Part shown: positions 13,294 to 24,631 of the stretch, one piece after another
How positions within the stretch are numbered: position 1 is the stretch's first letter
Layout: the number at the start of each line of letters is the position of its first letter
From: Lomentospora prolificans
Lineage: Eukaryota; Ascomycota; Sordariomycetes; Microascales; Microascaceae
Assembly (NCBI GenBank): GCA_029532625.1
Contig: JARFXM010000003.1
Location: forward strand, 1,426,001 to 1,490,000
Direction of reading: 5' to 3'
DNA length: 64,000 nucleotides
Notes under the pieces: model-generated
Told to the model about the DNA's origin: nothing
What the model saw: only the letters and a program-made list of their open reading frames with translations
The model's database searches: none
Made by a program: the position numbers and the translations under genes

Positions 13294-13578
13294 GCGGATG
13301 GCTGCCGATTCGCGGCCGGGCTTGCGGTTCTTTTCGATTTTGTCTATTTTTTAGGACTTAGTATCCGTTAAAAGTAGCTATAAATATATTTTGATTTGTC
13401 AATTATCATGGATCGTCGCTGACGCTGGTTCGCGCTGGCTGCCGAATCTACACGCCGTCGCGGGGTGGAGGTAAGACAGGATTGGATTCATTTCATGCAT
13501 GCAAGTATATTTACAGTCGTTATCTGCTATGCGCTAAAAAGTGAAAAAGAAAGTCATGGCATTTGTCATATCTGAGTC

Positions 13579-14988
13579 TTACAACTTGGGGAGCTCCTGG
13601 GGGTTCTTGATCTCGACAATCATCTTGCCTGTGTTCGAGTAGTTAGCTCGTGGGTCTTTTATATCTAGGCAGAGGGCAACTTACCAGTGTTGGCACCTTT
13701 AAACAGGTCAACGAGAGCCTGTTCGGCGCCCTTTAGGCCACCTTTGACGATGGTCTCCTTCCTCTTGATCTTGCCTGCGTTGAGCCACTCGGCAAGCTCG
13801 TCCCTGGCCGCAGCAAACTCCTTGACGAAATCAAGAACGATGAAGCCCTGCATCTTGATACGCATGCTGATAACGTTGAGAATGTTCTGGAATATCTAGT
13901 TAGTCTTGGCTGAGGCGGGTGGTGTCCCATCAAATAAAACTTACCTTGGGGCCCTGGACGTTGGTCGTGTTGTACTGGCTGATGCCACCACACATGACGA
14001 ACCTGGAGAAGGGCTTGGCCTGGCCGAGAGCCATGTCGAGGATCTCACCACCGACTAATTAATTTGATTATTCATTAGCGAAAGTTCCCCAAGAAGGCAA
14101 GCACTTCGACAAGAGAGCAAAAACGGCAAACGGCAAACCGGAAACGGGAAAGACAAAGGGAAAGGTCAGCCCCACCATTGTCAAAGTACACATCGATATG
14201 ATCTTTAGTCAGTTCCTTGAACTTGGCCTTGAAGTCGGGGTCCTTATAGTTGAGACCGGCGTCGAAGCCAAGCTCATCGACAAGCCACTTCACCTTGTCC
14301 TCACCACCCGCGATACCGATAACCCTCGCTCCCTTGAGCTTGGCAATCTGACCCGCGACGGAACCAGTAGCGCCGGCAGCACCGCTGACAACGACGAGGT
14401 CGCCGGGCTTGGGTTCGCCAATGCGGAGCATTCCGAAATAGGCAGTCAAGCCTGTTGTACCGAGGACAGAGAGGTGGTCGGGGAGGTGGTCGGAGTTGGC
14501 GACGAGCTCGCAAGCGCCGGGGGTGCTGGGATTGACGACGGCGTATTCAGTCCAGCCGGGCATGGCGCGGACGATGTCACCCGCCTTATAGGAGTTGTTC
14601 TTGGAAGCGATAACACGGGCGATGCTGAGACCGCGCATAACGCCGCCAATGGGAATGGGGGGCAAATAGGAGCGCTTGTCTATAGAATGAGTTTAGAGGG
14701 TTAGAAACATGGCGATCTATCACGGAGACTGGTTGGAGATGTCCGGCTGGTGACAAAATGTGCGCTGTCGAGAACACTGCGTGCGGCGGGAATCGAGAAT
14801 CACTAACCGTTGAGCCATCCTCTCATGGCAGGATCGAGGGAAAGGTAGATATTTTCGATGAGAATCTCGCCGTCCTTGAGGTCGTCGGCGGTAGGCGCCG
14901 GGGTTATCTTTTGGTGGAAGGTCTGGCCGGGGATGATGTCGCCCTCGGGCCTCTCAGCCAGAACGATCTGAAGGTTCTCCTGGGCCAT
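13579..14988 (-). CDS. NADP-dependent MDR oxidoreductase (leukotriene B4 dehydrogenase / alkenal reductase type)
   Basis: This is a zinc-free medium-chain dehydrogenase/reductase that should reduce activated C=C bonds (alkenals, enones) with NADPH in the cytosol. There are five exons, read right to left: 14988-14808, 14679-14176, 14054-13945, 13886-13685 and 13628-13579, giving 348 aa, the usual length for the PTGR1-like family. Junctions restore family sequence, for example MRGWLND-KRSY and YFDN-VGGEILD. The cofactor motif is VVSGAAGATGSVAGQ, followed by GIAGGEDK, consistent with NADP binding. MRGL and the C-terminal TNTGK-MIVEI segment also fit. Donors include an unusual GTGGGG at the second intron. 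The start MAQENLQIVLAERP is typical of the family. A TATATA lies at 15210-15215, upstream of the gene. Confidence 0.93.
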
Positions 14989-17366
14989 TTTTTCTGTTGA
15001 AAAGCTCTGGGTTGAGCTACAAGTCGCGATTCTTCAGGTATACGGAATAGATCAAGAGCAACACAACAACTTGAGAGCTACGTCAACCCAAGGCACGTAC
15101 TGATCCCAAGAATTAGGTAGGTTTATCGAAATAAGTAGGAAGAAGAGCGAGTAGGGGGACACAATGGGATTTAAAGAAGGAAGAGAATCGTGCAGATGTC
15201 GACGAAAGCTATATATGGTAGCAAAGGATCCTACCCGTTCTTTCATTTTTCTGGAGCCGAGCTCTTTCTCACTTGCGCCCCCGCCGCTCCGTTCTCCTTA
15301 ACCCCCACAATTGCCCCTCTGTTCCAGATAACAAATGTTCCGAGGCACATTTCCGGTTGCTAGGTTCTATGCCTTTGCCTAAGTGGGCATGTCGTCATCC
15401 AGGTTAATAGGGACCTTTCCCCTAATACCTCGCTTAGACCTGTTGAAAATGTAGGGCTTCTCGAAGTATACACAGGGCTGTAAGTAGGAGCGTGGTACCT
15501 AACATACCCTATCCTTCAGCGCGGGCTACTTACGAAGTATGCAGTGGATGTTCAATGGATCGATGAGACGGGTTAGGCAGCTCCACCGATGTCTCCGGCC
15601 GGGCAAGGACCCGAAAAGAGATGGGACGCCCGAAGACGAGGAGCACAGTTCAGCAAATCGGGGGCTAAACTTGGCTTGGGGTGGACATGGCGCATTGGTG
15701 GGTTGACGGTGCGTCGCTGGTGCCGTTTCTCTTGTTTTATTACTAATCCAGAATACTGCTTTGTGCGGCGAGATAATAAGGAAAGAGGGCCTGCGCCAAG
15801 TGGTTTCGAGGGCGAGTGAGGGGTCAAGACAGGTTCGAAATTTACCTGGTGAACTGTGATTCTCCGTGCCGAGGGACGATTTTCTGAGCCCACACGATAC
15901 GTGGTTTCGGAGGGTCTGCGCGAGCAAATGGAGATGCAATGAGGTAGGGCTTGGCTTCAGAGGGTTTTTGGGAACAAGTCCGAAGGCGCGGGTCAATAGA
16001 CGGTCCGTCTACCGATTCGCAGTTGGGTACAGAACGGGCTAGAGCCGTGGCTTCACCCCCACGACATTGGATGTGCCAGACCCCGACGTCAATGTTCTCA
16101 ACGAGGAAAGGGCGGTTGGCCTTGGGGTGAAACGCCTCTCCTCAACAAACACCGTTGTGCATTCTCTGAAGTCAGGGGTATCTCCTGAACGACGATCGCC
16201 CCTTCCACAAGAGAAAGACGACGAAGCGAGCCTTCCGGCGGCCGACTTGCCAAATTCGTCCTTAGTCCCGTCCGGGCCCGCGTCCAGATAAAGTCGGGGT
16301 TGCCGCAGGCGGAACTGCGGCAAGTAGCTTCTTCTCCTGCCACCCCGAAAAATTTGGTTCTGCTCTGTCCTTCAGGATTTGCCCAGCTGGGCCAGCTCAG
16401 CTCCATTGTTGCCAGCCGCCGTGACGTGCATCCTACATTGCGGGGTTATGCGCATGTTGCATCTGTCAATCATGAACTCTTTTCGTTCTTTCCCATGTTA
16501 GGAGATTCTGGCGAAATGCTCGAGGTGGAAAGTCATGCCACCGGGCCTTACATTCAATGCGACTCTAGCATGCGGAACAGCCTCGTGCAGGATCGGGGTG
16601 ACATCCCGGAACGTTTCGGAGACTTCCGGCTTCGGGCCTGCAGAACAATCCCGGGGATTGGATCGGAGCTCGGCATTGGTTAGCAAAAACAGCCCCCAGG
16701 CATCTTGTCCTCTGCAGCCTTGCGATAAGGCGAAAATGTTTATGTCCTGGTTTATGGCGGTGTTAAAGTGCAACTATCTCCACTGCATACCAGATCGGGT
16801 CAGCCAGCGCGCGGCCAAACACGCCATTAGGATGTAGAAAACAGACCCCGTTACTTCTAACGCGATCCCACTACAACTGTAATGCCAAGCAAGGATAGGG
16901 ACGGCCACTCGAGCAAAAGACCGGCGCCTTTCTTCGTATCCCCCAGACATCTGGACGTCACCTGTGACGTTTTCCAATCATTCTCTTTTACCTCTGCGCT
17001 ATATACAGTAGTTCTCACGATGGCGTATATCTGTTGCACAGTTTTTTTTCAAGCGGAGAGGTTGTCTCCTTCTCGTTGCCGCCCAGTTCCGATGCACAAG
17101 TTAGAACGGCGATTCAAGGTGAACAGAGCCTTCTTATGGCTCTCAGGCATGGTGATACCGGCGTCAGTGAGCCATTCTAGGTTACGAAGGTTAGCTATGA
17201 GCCGACGGCACGGCGGAAATTCGTCGCGAGAGAAGGAATCGCACAATCTACCACTTTGACTGATGCCAAAGAGTCGGAGCAGCTCTCCGGAACTATCTGA
17301 CCATTCCCAGCACATCTGGTCTCATCTTCGTCATTTTGACCCCAGAGTTACCTGTTAAATTCCGAC
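14989..17366. other. Intergenic, no supported gene
   Basis: GC-rich overlapping short frames (15.5-16.7 kb) occur on both strands, with no motif or splice support. I see no gene here. Confidence 0.5.
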
Positions 17367-18256
17367 TCAATTATTGTTGAATTGATCGCCCAGGAAGCTG
17401 CAATCATAGTCATCCACGAAATTCTGGGCATCGTCGATATCAGACGGTACTGGTAGACCCTCCCTGATGTATGGATTGGATTTGGCGGGCTCTGTCTTCC
17501 CACCAACGGCTCTAGAGGGCTTACGTGGAAGCTTGACTCTGCCATCGTCTTCTCAAACCCTCCAATGCCATCAGAGAGGCTGATTTCATCTACAACGATA
17601 GGGTGGAATCCGACCCCGTCGAGCTTGGAGCCTGTGTATATATAGGCTGAGTCCCGTCGAAGGCAGAAATTGTGGCATGATCGAAGAGCTCGGGGTTCTT
17701 TCCCACCCTTTAGACGAGCTCTCACTGAACATAATCGATTGTGATGTTTTCTGGGTCAATGGAATTGGCATTAAACATTAAACAGGGCGAACTTCTTTCC
17801 CCAACAAAGTATAAGAGAATCTTGCGCTGTACAGCTAGACTGAGAAGGCCGATTGAATGAATTGAAAAGCTGCCATTATCACGGATTCCGATATGGAAAA
17901 TTGTTAAATGAAAACGACAGACCTAGAGGATCCTTCTATATCCACAAATCCTCTCTTCACCACGGGAATCATATAGATAGTTTGCTCTATTGGTTGTCTT
18001 AGCCTAGGAAGCATCATGTCCTAGTGGTAGCCCCAAGCTGTCACCTCGATGGTCACTGAGCTGCAACGCATTTGCGGAGTAGTTAGCATGCTGATGGTTT
18101 CACGACGCTCAGAACTTGCAACTCCTTAAGGGAATCGCTCGTTCTTGCTTTTATTCTTCCAGAGACAACATCTGTCGAACATCTGTCGATTTTGTCGTTG
18201 ACTAAATATACGCATCTTGCCGTTGTGGTTGCGGCGCCGTATGTCATTTTAATCAT
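17367..18256 (-). pseudogene. Probable decayed spliced gene, family not recognised
   Basis: A 47-codon segment opens with ATG at 18256 (MIKMTYGAATTT, then RCVYLVNDKIDRCS) and ends at a GTTCTG donor (18115). It is followed by a GCTAACT branch and a GTTGCAG acceptor ending at 18061. Staying in phase, one reading frame continues for over 450 nt but is broken by stops at 18006-18004 (TAG), 17925-17923 (TAG), 17724-17722 (TGA) and 17712-17710 (TAA). Open stretches read as protein, for example GIRDNGSFSIHSIGLL and VQRKILLYFVGERSS. A last open segment ends in DYDCSFLGDQFNNN and a stop at 17369-17367, reachable by a 58-nt putative intron. Each stop is one C-to-T change away from CAG, CGA or CAA, as expected for C-to-T decay such as RIP. 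A wrong intron model for a live gene, or chance, cannot be excluded. Confidence 0.35.
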
Positions 18257-18588
18257 ACGGGATTTCTATTTCTGCAAGCGAACTTTGAAAAGGATATTTT
18301 TTGAGAGCAGTCCACTTGGGTCCGTTATCGTTTCTTTTTTTCTGCTCTTTTGTTTCCCCTCGCACAGCTTTCCTTCCAAATGCCCTGTAGCTGCGGCTGA
18401 AGACCCTGGGCTTCAGCTCGCTCACAGACACGAGCGCGGAGAGGAGTATTTTAAGTCCAAACCACCCAGTCCGTCAGGAACTCTCCAGGAACTCCACTTT
18501 TGCCTAGATTCATTCTCACAGTTTTACTTCGTCCCGGGGGGAGGTGTATAAATTTCTGATAATTCTCTTTTTAACTGGCGTAGTAGGC

Positions 18589-20925
18589 ATGGACCCCAAT
18601 CGTGGCGGCGATGGGGTGGAGGATTGTCAACACAGCAAAGGGGTGGCGGCCTCAGACTCTCAGCTGCCGTGGAGCGAACGGTTCGCTCACGGAATGCAAG
18701 ACTGGATGCTGGAGATTCGAATAACCGCACGTGAGCTCTCCATGTTGAGGGTGGTTGACTTCATAACGGATAAGCCCGATTGGCACACCAAGATATTCGA
18801 CGATGATACCGCGGCCGCCTGGAGGCAAGAGGTGGTCAGCAAGGAGAGACTTATTAGTTCCAAAGCCTGGGCGTGGTGCTTGAAAGAGCTTAGGTGGAAG
18901 GCGACCAAGTTTTCTCGTACTGGCCGCGTGTCTGTGTACGATGCGGGCGGAGTGATATCTAAAACAACCCTACTGCCTACATCGAGACAGATCAAAGCCA
19001 GCGTGGTAGGGTTACTTAGCAACCGGATCAAAGGGGAAGATGATGGAGACCAGGTGCAAAATATCGTTGACCCTTCGCGACATCCACTAGTCTATGGGTG
19101 CACCAAGGTGCTCCCTGACAGTCAAAAGGTCTCGCTCGCCTCTCCCTGGTATCACTTCGACCAAGGTATCACATCGATCAAAAAGCCGCACCAGCTAGAG
19201 ACACTCTTCGGGTTGAGCCCAGATGAGCCTATCCGGATTATAGACGCATGGCCCTACTACACCGGCGTTCCACGACATATACCCCCCAATCAAGTGCTAT
19301 ACGCAAGAGATCGATTTTGGAACTACTCAAACAAGTTCCAGTGGTTGCCTTGCAACATCGAATTTCTCAATTCGGATGCGCATGACGACTGCAGGGTCAG
19401 GATCTCCAGCTATATTAGCGACCTACACCCCTTTTCTCATCGCCAGCTCTACTGCCTGATCGAAGAGGTCATATCCGCTGCTATACCGACTTGGAACGAT
19501 GTGGTCATGCATGCTGTCCAGCCTCTGAACCCCCCGGCTGCGAGGCCATGGCCAATAGGACCTGGGCGAACCCCCCTGCGCATCTCAATGTTTGGTCTCG
19601 ATAGCCGCCTTCCGATTCCTCCAAACGGATATTGTTGGCGTAAGGAGGGCCACTTTTACAGACAGCTCAGAGACTTGTCGGCCAAATGGGAGGAGGGCGA
19701 CCCGGACAAAGGCCAGAATGAATTGAACCAGATCATGGGCCGTATGGACTCGGCGGAGCGAGTAGGGTTGGTCACTGACGTTCATTTCCCCTACGAGTAT
19801 CACGAGGATATGCAAGTGCAATTGGAGCCTTTTATGCACCCAGAGCCTGGAACGTTGTTCTCATTCGAAGAGTGGGTTGAGGGAAAGAAGGCAGGAATGT
19901 ATACGGGACACCGCGAAAGCTTGGAAGATCCCAGCCACCCTCCCACTAGGCATAACTTGAGTGATTCTAGTGAGTCGGAGTCGGAGTCGGAATCTGATGA
20001 AGACATGGGACAAAACACTTTAGAGGGCGAAAGCGAGTCCATTTTCCAGAAGAAGGAATCTTCTGAAGTTCCGCCAAAGGACCTGGTCTGTCCTGGTTGC
20101 CCCCATCTCAACGGAGAGGATACTCTTGGTTCTTCAGAACTCAGCGGATATCGAGAGCCCTATTACAGAGGCCCCGGGGATGATTTCGAATATCGCCAAG
20201 TACAACTCCAGTGCGACTTCAAAGAGAAAGGACTCCAAATCTACGTCAAGATCCAGAGCATCGAGCTTACACCGGAGGCGCCTCACTATGATGGAACTGA
20301 TTGGACAATCGAAGGGATGCTGAACGAACATATTGTTGCGACTTCCATTCTCTGCTTCGATATCGCCAACATAGCCGATCCAGCGCGTATCTCTTTCCGT
20401 ATCCCGACACAATTCAACCAGTCCATCGATAAGCCGCGGAGGTTTCCAGAAGATGGACCTAAGTATGCAGCAGTATTCGATATCGAAGATGTCGATCTTG
20501 AGGATATCGACCATATGCAGGACCTCGGATCTGTATCCGTGTTCGAAGGGAGACTCGTGTCATTTCCTAACACGCTGCAGTACCGCATCGATCCGTTAAA
20601 GCTACAAGACTTGTCAGCACCGGGCCGTGTCAGATTTCTCACTCTATGCCTTGTTGAGCCGAACCACACCGTTACTTCGACAAGCGACGTGACTCCACAG
20701 AGCTACGACTGGTGGCTCCAGGATGTATTTCCGTGGTCACATCTCGCGAAGAAGGGACTTCCGGCAGAACTGCTCGTTAGAATTGCAAAGGACGCGGGGG
20801 CTTCAATGATTGACGAGGCGGGCGCTCGGGAATACCGGGGTCAAATCCGTGGCGAGAGGGAGAGGGTGATGGCGGCGGTCAATCGGGTCCTGTGGCACAG
20901 TAACTGGGATGTAGAAGAAGAGTAA
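18589..20925 (+). CDS. DUF4246 family protein
   Basis: This is a single-exon gene of 778 aa. The protein matches the fungal DUF4246 family (function not established; double-stranded beta-helix oxygenase-like fold has been suggested). Family features appear in order: an N-terminal DKPDWHTKIFDDD region, RISSYISDLHPFSH with IEEVISAAIPTWNDV, WTIEGMLNEHIVAT (His581), LGSVSVFEGRLVSFPN, and VTPQSYDWWLQDVFP near the C-terminus. A Ser/Glu/Asp-rich tract encoded by GAGTCG repeats lies around residues 460-475. From memory, the usual family motif after FPN is LQHRV; here it is LQYRI with Tyr665, which would remove a candidate metal ligand. I use the ATG at 18589; the frame extends upstream only through a GTG at 18544. 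A TATAAAT at 18547 lies just 40 nt before the ATG. The F-box gene follows 342 nt downstream on the same strand. Confidence 0.85.
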   Translation: MDPNRGGDGVEDCQHSKGVAASDSQLPWSERFAHGMQDWMLEIRITARELSMLRVVDFITDKPDWHTKIFDDDTAAAWRQEVVSKERLISSKAWAWCLKELRWKATKFSRTGRVSVYDAGGVISKTTLLPTSRQIKASVVGLLSNRIKGEDDGDQVQNIVDPSRHPLVYGCTKVLPDSQKVSLASPWYHFDQGITSIKKPHQLETLFGLSPDEPIRIIDAWPYYTGVPRHIPPNQVLYARDRFWNYSNKFQWLPCNIEFLNSDAHDDCRVRISSYISDLHPFSHRQLYCLIEEVISAAIPTWNDVVMHAVQPLNPPAARPWPIGPGRTPLRISMFGLDSRLPIPPNGYCWRKEGHFYRQLRDLSAKWEEGDPDKGQNELNQIMGRMDSAERVGLVTDVHFPYEYHEDMQVQLEPFMHPEPGTLFSFEEWVEGKKAGMYTGHRESLEDPSHPPTRHNLSDSSESESESESDEDMGQNTLEGESESIFQKKESSEVPPKDLVCPGCPHLNGEDTLGSSELSGYREPYYRGPGDDFEYRQVQLQCDFKEKGLQIYVKIQSIELTPEAPHYDGTDWTIEGMLNEHIVATSILCFDIANIADPARISFRIPTQFNQSIDKPRRFPEDGPKYAAVFDIEDVDLEDIDHMQDLGSVSVFEGRLVSFPNTLQYRIDPLKLQDLSAPGRVRFLTLCLVEPNHTVTSTSDVTPQSYDWWLQDVFPWSHLAKKGLPAELLVRIAKDAGASMIDEAGAREYRGQIRGERERVMAAVNRVLWHSNWDVEEE
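19972..19991 (+). repeat. GAGTCG coding hexamer repeat
   Basis: Three perfect units and one imperfect unit encode alternating Glu and Ser in the DUF4246 gene, producing an acidic low-complexity linker. Confidence 0.85.
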
Positions 20926-21159
20926 GTGGGCATATGCGTCGAGTTGAAATGTATTGTTTTGCAAAAAAAGTGTAACCCTTGCCGCGATGCTTGTAGCACG
21001 TTAGCTTAGTGACGCCACTTGAGGTCAGAGAGGTCACCGGTATCGTGACTGAGTTTGAGGTTACAGGTGCTCGCCTCGCCGTCAGCACTGTCAGTGGCGC
21101 ATATTCAGTGCTAACTAACATTCGCCACTTGACAAGCACGCGGCATCTGACCGGGCGGA

Positions 21160-21166
21160 TATAAAT
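21160..21166 (+). promoter_or_regulatory. TATA element for the F-box gene
   Basis: TATAAAT lies 102-108 nt before the F-box gene's ATG, at normal fungal core-promoter spacing. Confidence 0.5.
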
Positions 21167-21267
21167 GAGCACATAGCTGCATCGCGGCCGGCCAACTCTA
21201 GCAAGTGGCTCCGGACTCGGGAGTACACTTTTTGCCTGTTTTGGGGCTGAGGCTTGGTTCTTTTTAA

Positions 21268-22152
21268 ATGGTAGAATCATTCCCAATATCACTGCTCCCA
21301 CACATGGAGAAGACGCAATGCCCAACGACACCTTTCCGAATGTCCGCGGTCGAACCTGACTGGAGTTGCAAAACGGCCTTCGCTTCCGAGGCAAATGATG
21401 CCAGCGTCACCGTGATTATGACCCCAGAGCTCTTGCTGCTCATTTTAGAGAATCTTGACCTCAAGACGCTTCTCATCGATGCCCAGCTCGTCTGCAAAAA
21501 TTGGCGCCATACAATAAGCTCCACCACGTCTCTAAAAAGACGACTCTTCTTCCAGTCAGACCCTGACGCCCTTCTCAATGGAGAATACCCCACGGCGAAT
21601 CCCCTCTTGATAGAATTTTTTCGCCCGTTCTATCCAACAGAGCTCCCCGGCTTCAAAGAGGGCAAATTCTCCTCTTTCGACGAGGTAGACGAAGACTACT
21701 ACGACATCCTCGTAGGCCTAAAAGAGGATGTGGGCGGCGTGAGGAACACGGCATTCGCGCGCCCGGAGGCGAGCTGGCGGCGAATGTTCCCCGCGCAGCC
21801 CCCACCGCGTCTGGTCCACTCGCTCAAGATCCGCAGGGCCAACGTGCTGGGGTGGAAGCCTGCGCTCTTGGAATTCCCAGAGGGCTTGACGATGGGGGAT
21901 CTCTGGGAGCACGTGTACAGCGAGTTCCTGCGCACGGCCAAAGTGGCGGTGCTGGACAGGAGGTTCATAGACGAGTCGGAGTGCAAGCAGATGAGGTTGA
22001 GCGGGTATCACCGCAAGTTTTGGAGGAGGGTTAATAGGACGGATTTACTTGTTTTTGGAGTGATTTTGGATGCGTCGGATCGGTTGGACATGAAGCAGCG
22101 GAAGAGTGTTTTTTGGGAGGGAGGCGTCCATGTTAGTCGGCGGCTGGGATGA
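21268..22152 (+). CDS. F-box protein
   Basis: This is a single-exon gene for 294 aa. An F-box spans about residues 51-92 (TPELLLLILENLDLKTLLIDAQLVCK is the hydrophobic core, followed by NWRHTI), so the protein probably binds Skp1 as the substrate receptor of an SCF ubiquitin ligase. Directly after it comes KRRLFFQSDPDA and NGEYPTANPLL, a combination frequent in ascomycete F-box proteins whose C-terminal region is otherwise uncharacterised. No WD40, leucine-rich or Kelch repeats are visible, so the target is unknown. The start is the first in-frame ATG; internal Met13 or Met25 are possible alternatives. It is 342 nt downstream of the DUF4246 gene on the same strand, with its own TATA element in between. 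Confidence 0.85.
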   Translation: MVESFPISLLPHMEKTQCPTTPFRMSAVEPDWSCKTAFASEANDASVTVIMTPELLLLILENLDLKTLLIDAQLVCKNWRHTISSTTSLKRRLFFQSDPDALLNGEYPTANPLLIEFFRPFYPTELPGFKEGKFSSFDEVDEDYYDILVGLKEDVGGVRNTAFARPEASWRRMFPAQPPPRLVHSLKIRRANVLGWKPALLEFPEGLTMGDLWEHVYSEFLRTAKVAVLDRRFIDESECKQMRLSGYHRKFWRRVNRTDLLVFGVILDASDRLDMKQRKSVFWEGGVHVSRRLG

Positions 22153-24631
22153 GCGACCCAGTTCCTATCGGTTGGAAACAAAAGCGAAGGCCCAAAGACG
22201 CGAGAGACCGATTCAATTTTCGACACGCCAAGTGCCCCTTCAGAATGCGTGCAGTAGTAACAGTTGGGTCTGTCACGAAAACAAGTGCGACAACCATACT
22301 TCCCTCGACTGAGCACTTAGTTGCCCCGACGGATGGCGACAAGGCAGACGAGACAGTGATCTTAACAATAAACTCGCATACGGAACCGAACCGGAATTCT
22401 CCATACGAGTTACATTCCGAGTTATCCGGCCATCATCGTCTTTCTCTGCCCTCGCGGCCAAACAAAAGCTCGATCGCAGCCAAGAGAAGACACACGACGG
22501 CGTAATCATTCCTCCTCGGGCTGTCTTGCTGTCTCATTGTCCGGCCGATCCCCTCCCCCCGCCTTCTCTGGCTCTGAACCCGGCATTTCGTTCCTCCCTT
22601 TGGCGTTCAATTTCCGGCTGGGAAGAGTGTCCGGCCATGGCGTCGCGCCTGCATCACGGGGCCAAGTCATCGGGTGAGCAAAAAAGTGATACGGTGGCCA
22701 ACAGGACCCGTGTATGCAGGCTGTTCTTACGAACCGGACCTTACTACGTGTCGGTGTAGCCACACCGGATTGTCGGGACAATGTCAATTACTATTCCACT
22801 TCCTCGAGCAAAGCGGATTCACCAATCCTTGGGGCAGCCGAGCACGTCGTTATGCTATGTCTCCAACACCTCCTGCAGTCTTTGCTTTTTCCTCGCGAAA
22901 GGGCTGGAACAGGAATAAGTAATCGGCGATTATTAATTCAGCAGATCCTTGGAATAGTATGACGGAACGCGTGGTGAGCCGGGTAGAGACAAAGAGCAAG
23001 ATGTCTGAGTTGTCTGTGTCAGACTGACGATAGGCCCAAGGTATCCAGACCCGCAAGAACAGGTATCCTACGACAGAGCCTCACGGTCCCCTGTCTTCCC
23101 TTGGTGCACTCCCCAGTTTATCTGTTATGCTTGCCAACTGATCCCATAAAGAAAATGTGTAATACTCCCTGGTTGCTTGCGCGCGAGTCTAAAAGCTACG
23201 CTCTTCATCCATACCATCTTGACGGCTGGCTCCACTACCTAGATCCTGTCAACGCGCATATCCGTGCTGTGTCTACTAGATTGGAAAGGAAAGTCGAAAG
23301 GGCAACGCTTGCGCGAGTTCTCCTGGGACCCGCTCTGGCGTTCATCCTTGAGAGCTTCTTGGACATGAAAGCGAGATATTCAATATCCTTATTTTTGAGC
23401 CTCGCGCCGGACTACTGCAGGGAAGTCCGAGGATGGGGGGCTTCCAACAAGGGTTTGCGGGGTAAACATCGAGACATCGAGGCGTGAGAGCTAAATCTGT
23501 CAACTTGCGTTCTCGATGGTTTATGGCGAGATCTACCGGGTCTTGGCCTTGTCAAGCAGGGTAACTTGCAAGCAGAGTCGGGCTACTCAACGTTCGCATC
23601 TACGAACAGATTGTCTCTTCTTCATTCGCTCAATCTCCAGGCATTCCAAAGCCATCGAGATGTAATTCTCAAGAGAAGAGAGAGAGGGAGAGACGCAGGG
23701 AGAAGATTCCTCGTCAGGGTACAAGAGTACGCCCGATCAGTAATCCTGTGTGAGACATGCAGGCTCGGGGTTCGTGCATTACGACCTTCACGGCCGCATC
23801 CGAAACCTCTTGACACGATTAGTGATCTTCTGCCCTTGGGAAATGCAACCAGTGGCCGGTTTTCGTCGCCTGAGCTTCTGTCCGTTCTGGTTTGCCTTGT
23901 TTGTGGCTCTCCTGGCGCAGCACCCTCTGCAGCGTAACCAGTGGCTTGATGATGCGTTGTAGCTGAACCCGGAGGCTGATCTCACAGCGCCGACCAGGCT
24001 CAGATTTCCTCTGCACATTTTGGGTTTTCTGTGCGACCAAAGGCTCAAACCGAGATGAGCTGACCGGTACAGCCCAATATGCATACCAAGCACGGTTGCT
24101 AGCCCATTGCAGCTCGGTCTCGCCAATATGATTGCTGGGCGGCTAACCGGCTCATGGCTTATACATGAAAGAAGAAAGTGAAAATACGCAGCTTATTAGG
24201 CCGAGCCCGTGGGGAGAATCCGCGCCAAAGACATGAGACTATCGACATTCTCGGGGTTAGACTGCAGAGGCAAGACACTTCGGGCCATACTGAGGAAGTA
24301 AAGCGAGCGAGAAGCCGATTTCATAATGGGCTATTTATACATGCCGATGTTCCGATCGTTTCTGGAAAGCTCTTTTTTAATTTAATATGTCGTCTCTGAG
24401 TTTCGTTCCTTTTTCATGCAGAACCCTTGAGAAGGACAGAGGTTGCTTTTCTGAAAAGAAGTCCGAGTTCTTGTAGAACTTGACGTCCTTGGGCTCGATA
24501 CGAATCTTCCACTTCTTCCATTCCTTCTGAAGATTGCTGCCTTTCTTTTCTTTATACCTTTCCTTTTTTTTTCTTCTTTTCTGTTTTTCGCTTTTCTATT
24601 CGCGTCGATATCCGCAGCTAACCCAAGCACG
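22153..24631. other. Intergenic, no supported gene
   Basis: Short frames on both strands lack motifs and splice support. The last 100 nt (about 24533-24600) are T-rich pyrimidine sequence forming the leader of the sulfotransferase-like gene. Confidence 0.5.

Noticed and set aside
11348..14988. GMC oxidoreductase and MDR reductase as part of a biosynthetic cluster
   Set aside because: No backbone enzyme (PKS, NRPS, terpene synthase), P450, cluster regulator or transporter lies next to them. They are simply a convergent pair.
16882..17259. 125-codon plus-strand frame
   Set aside because: No motif or splice context; basic/Ser-rich random-looking translation.
18544..18588. Upstream extension of the DUF4246 frame giving a hydrophobic N-terminus
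   Set aside because: It would start at GTG, and a TATAAAT overlaps it. The ATG at 18589 is the proper eukaryotic start, so no signal peptide is claimed.
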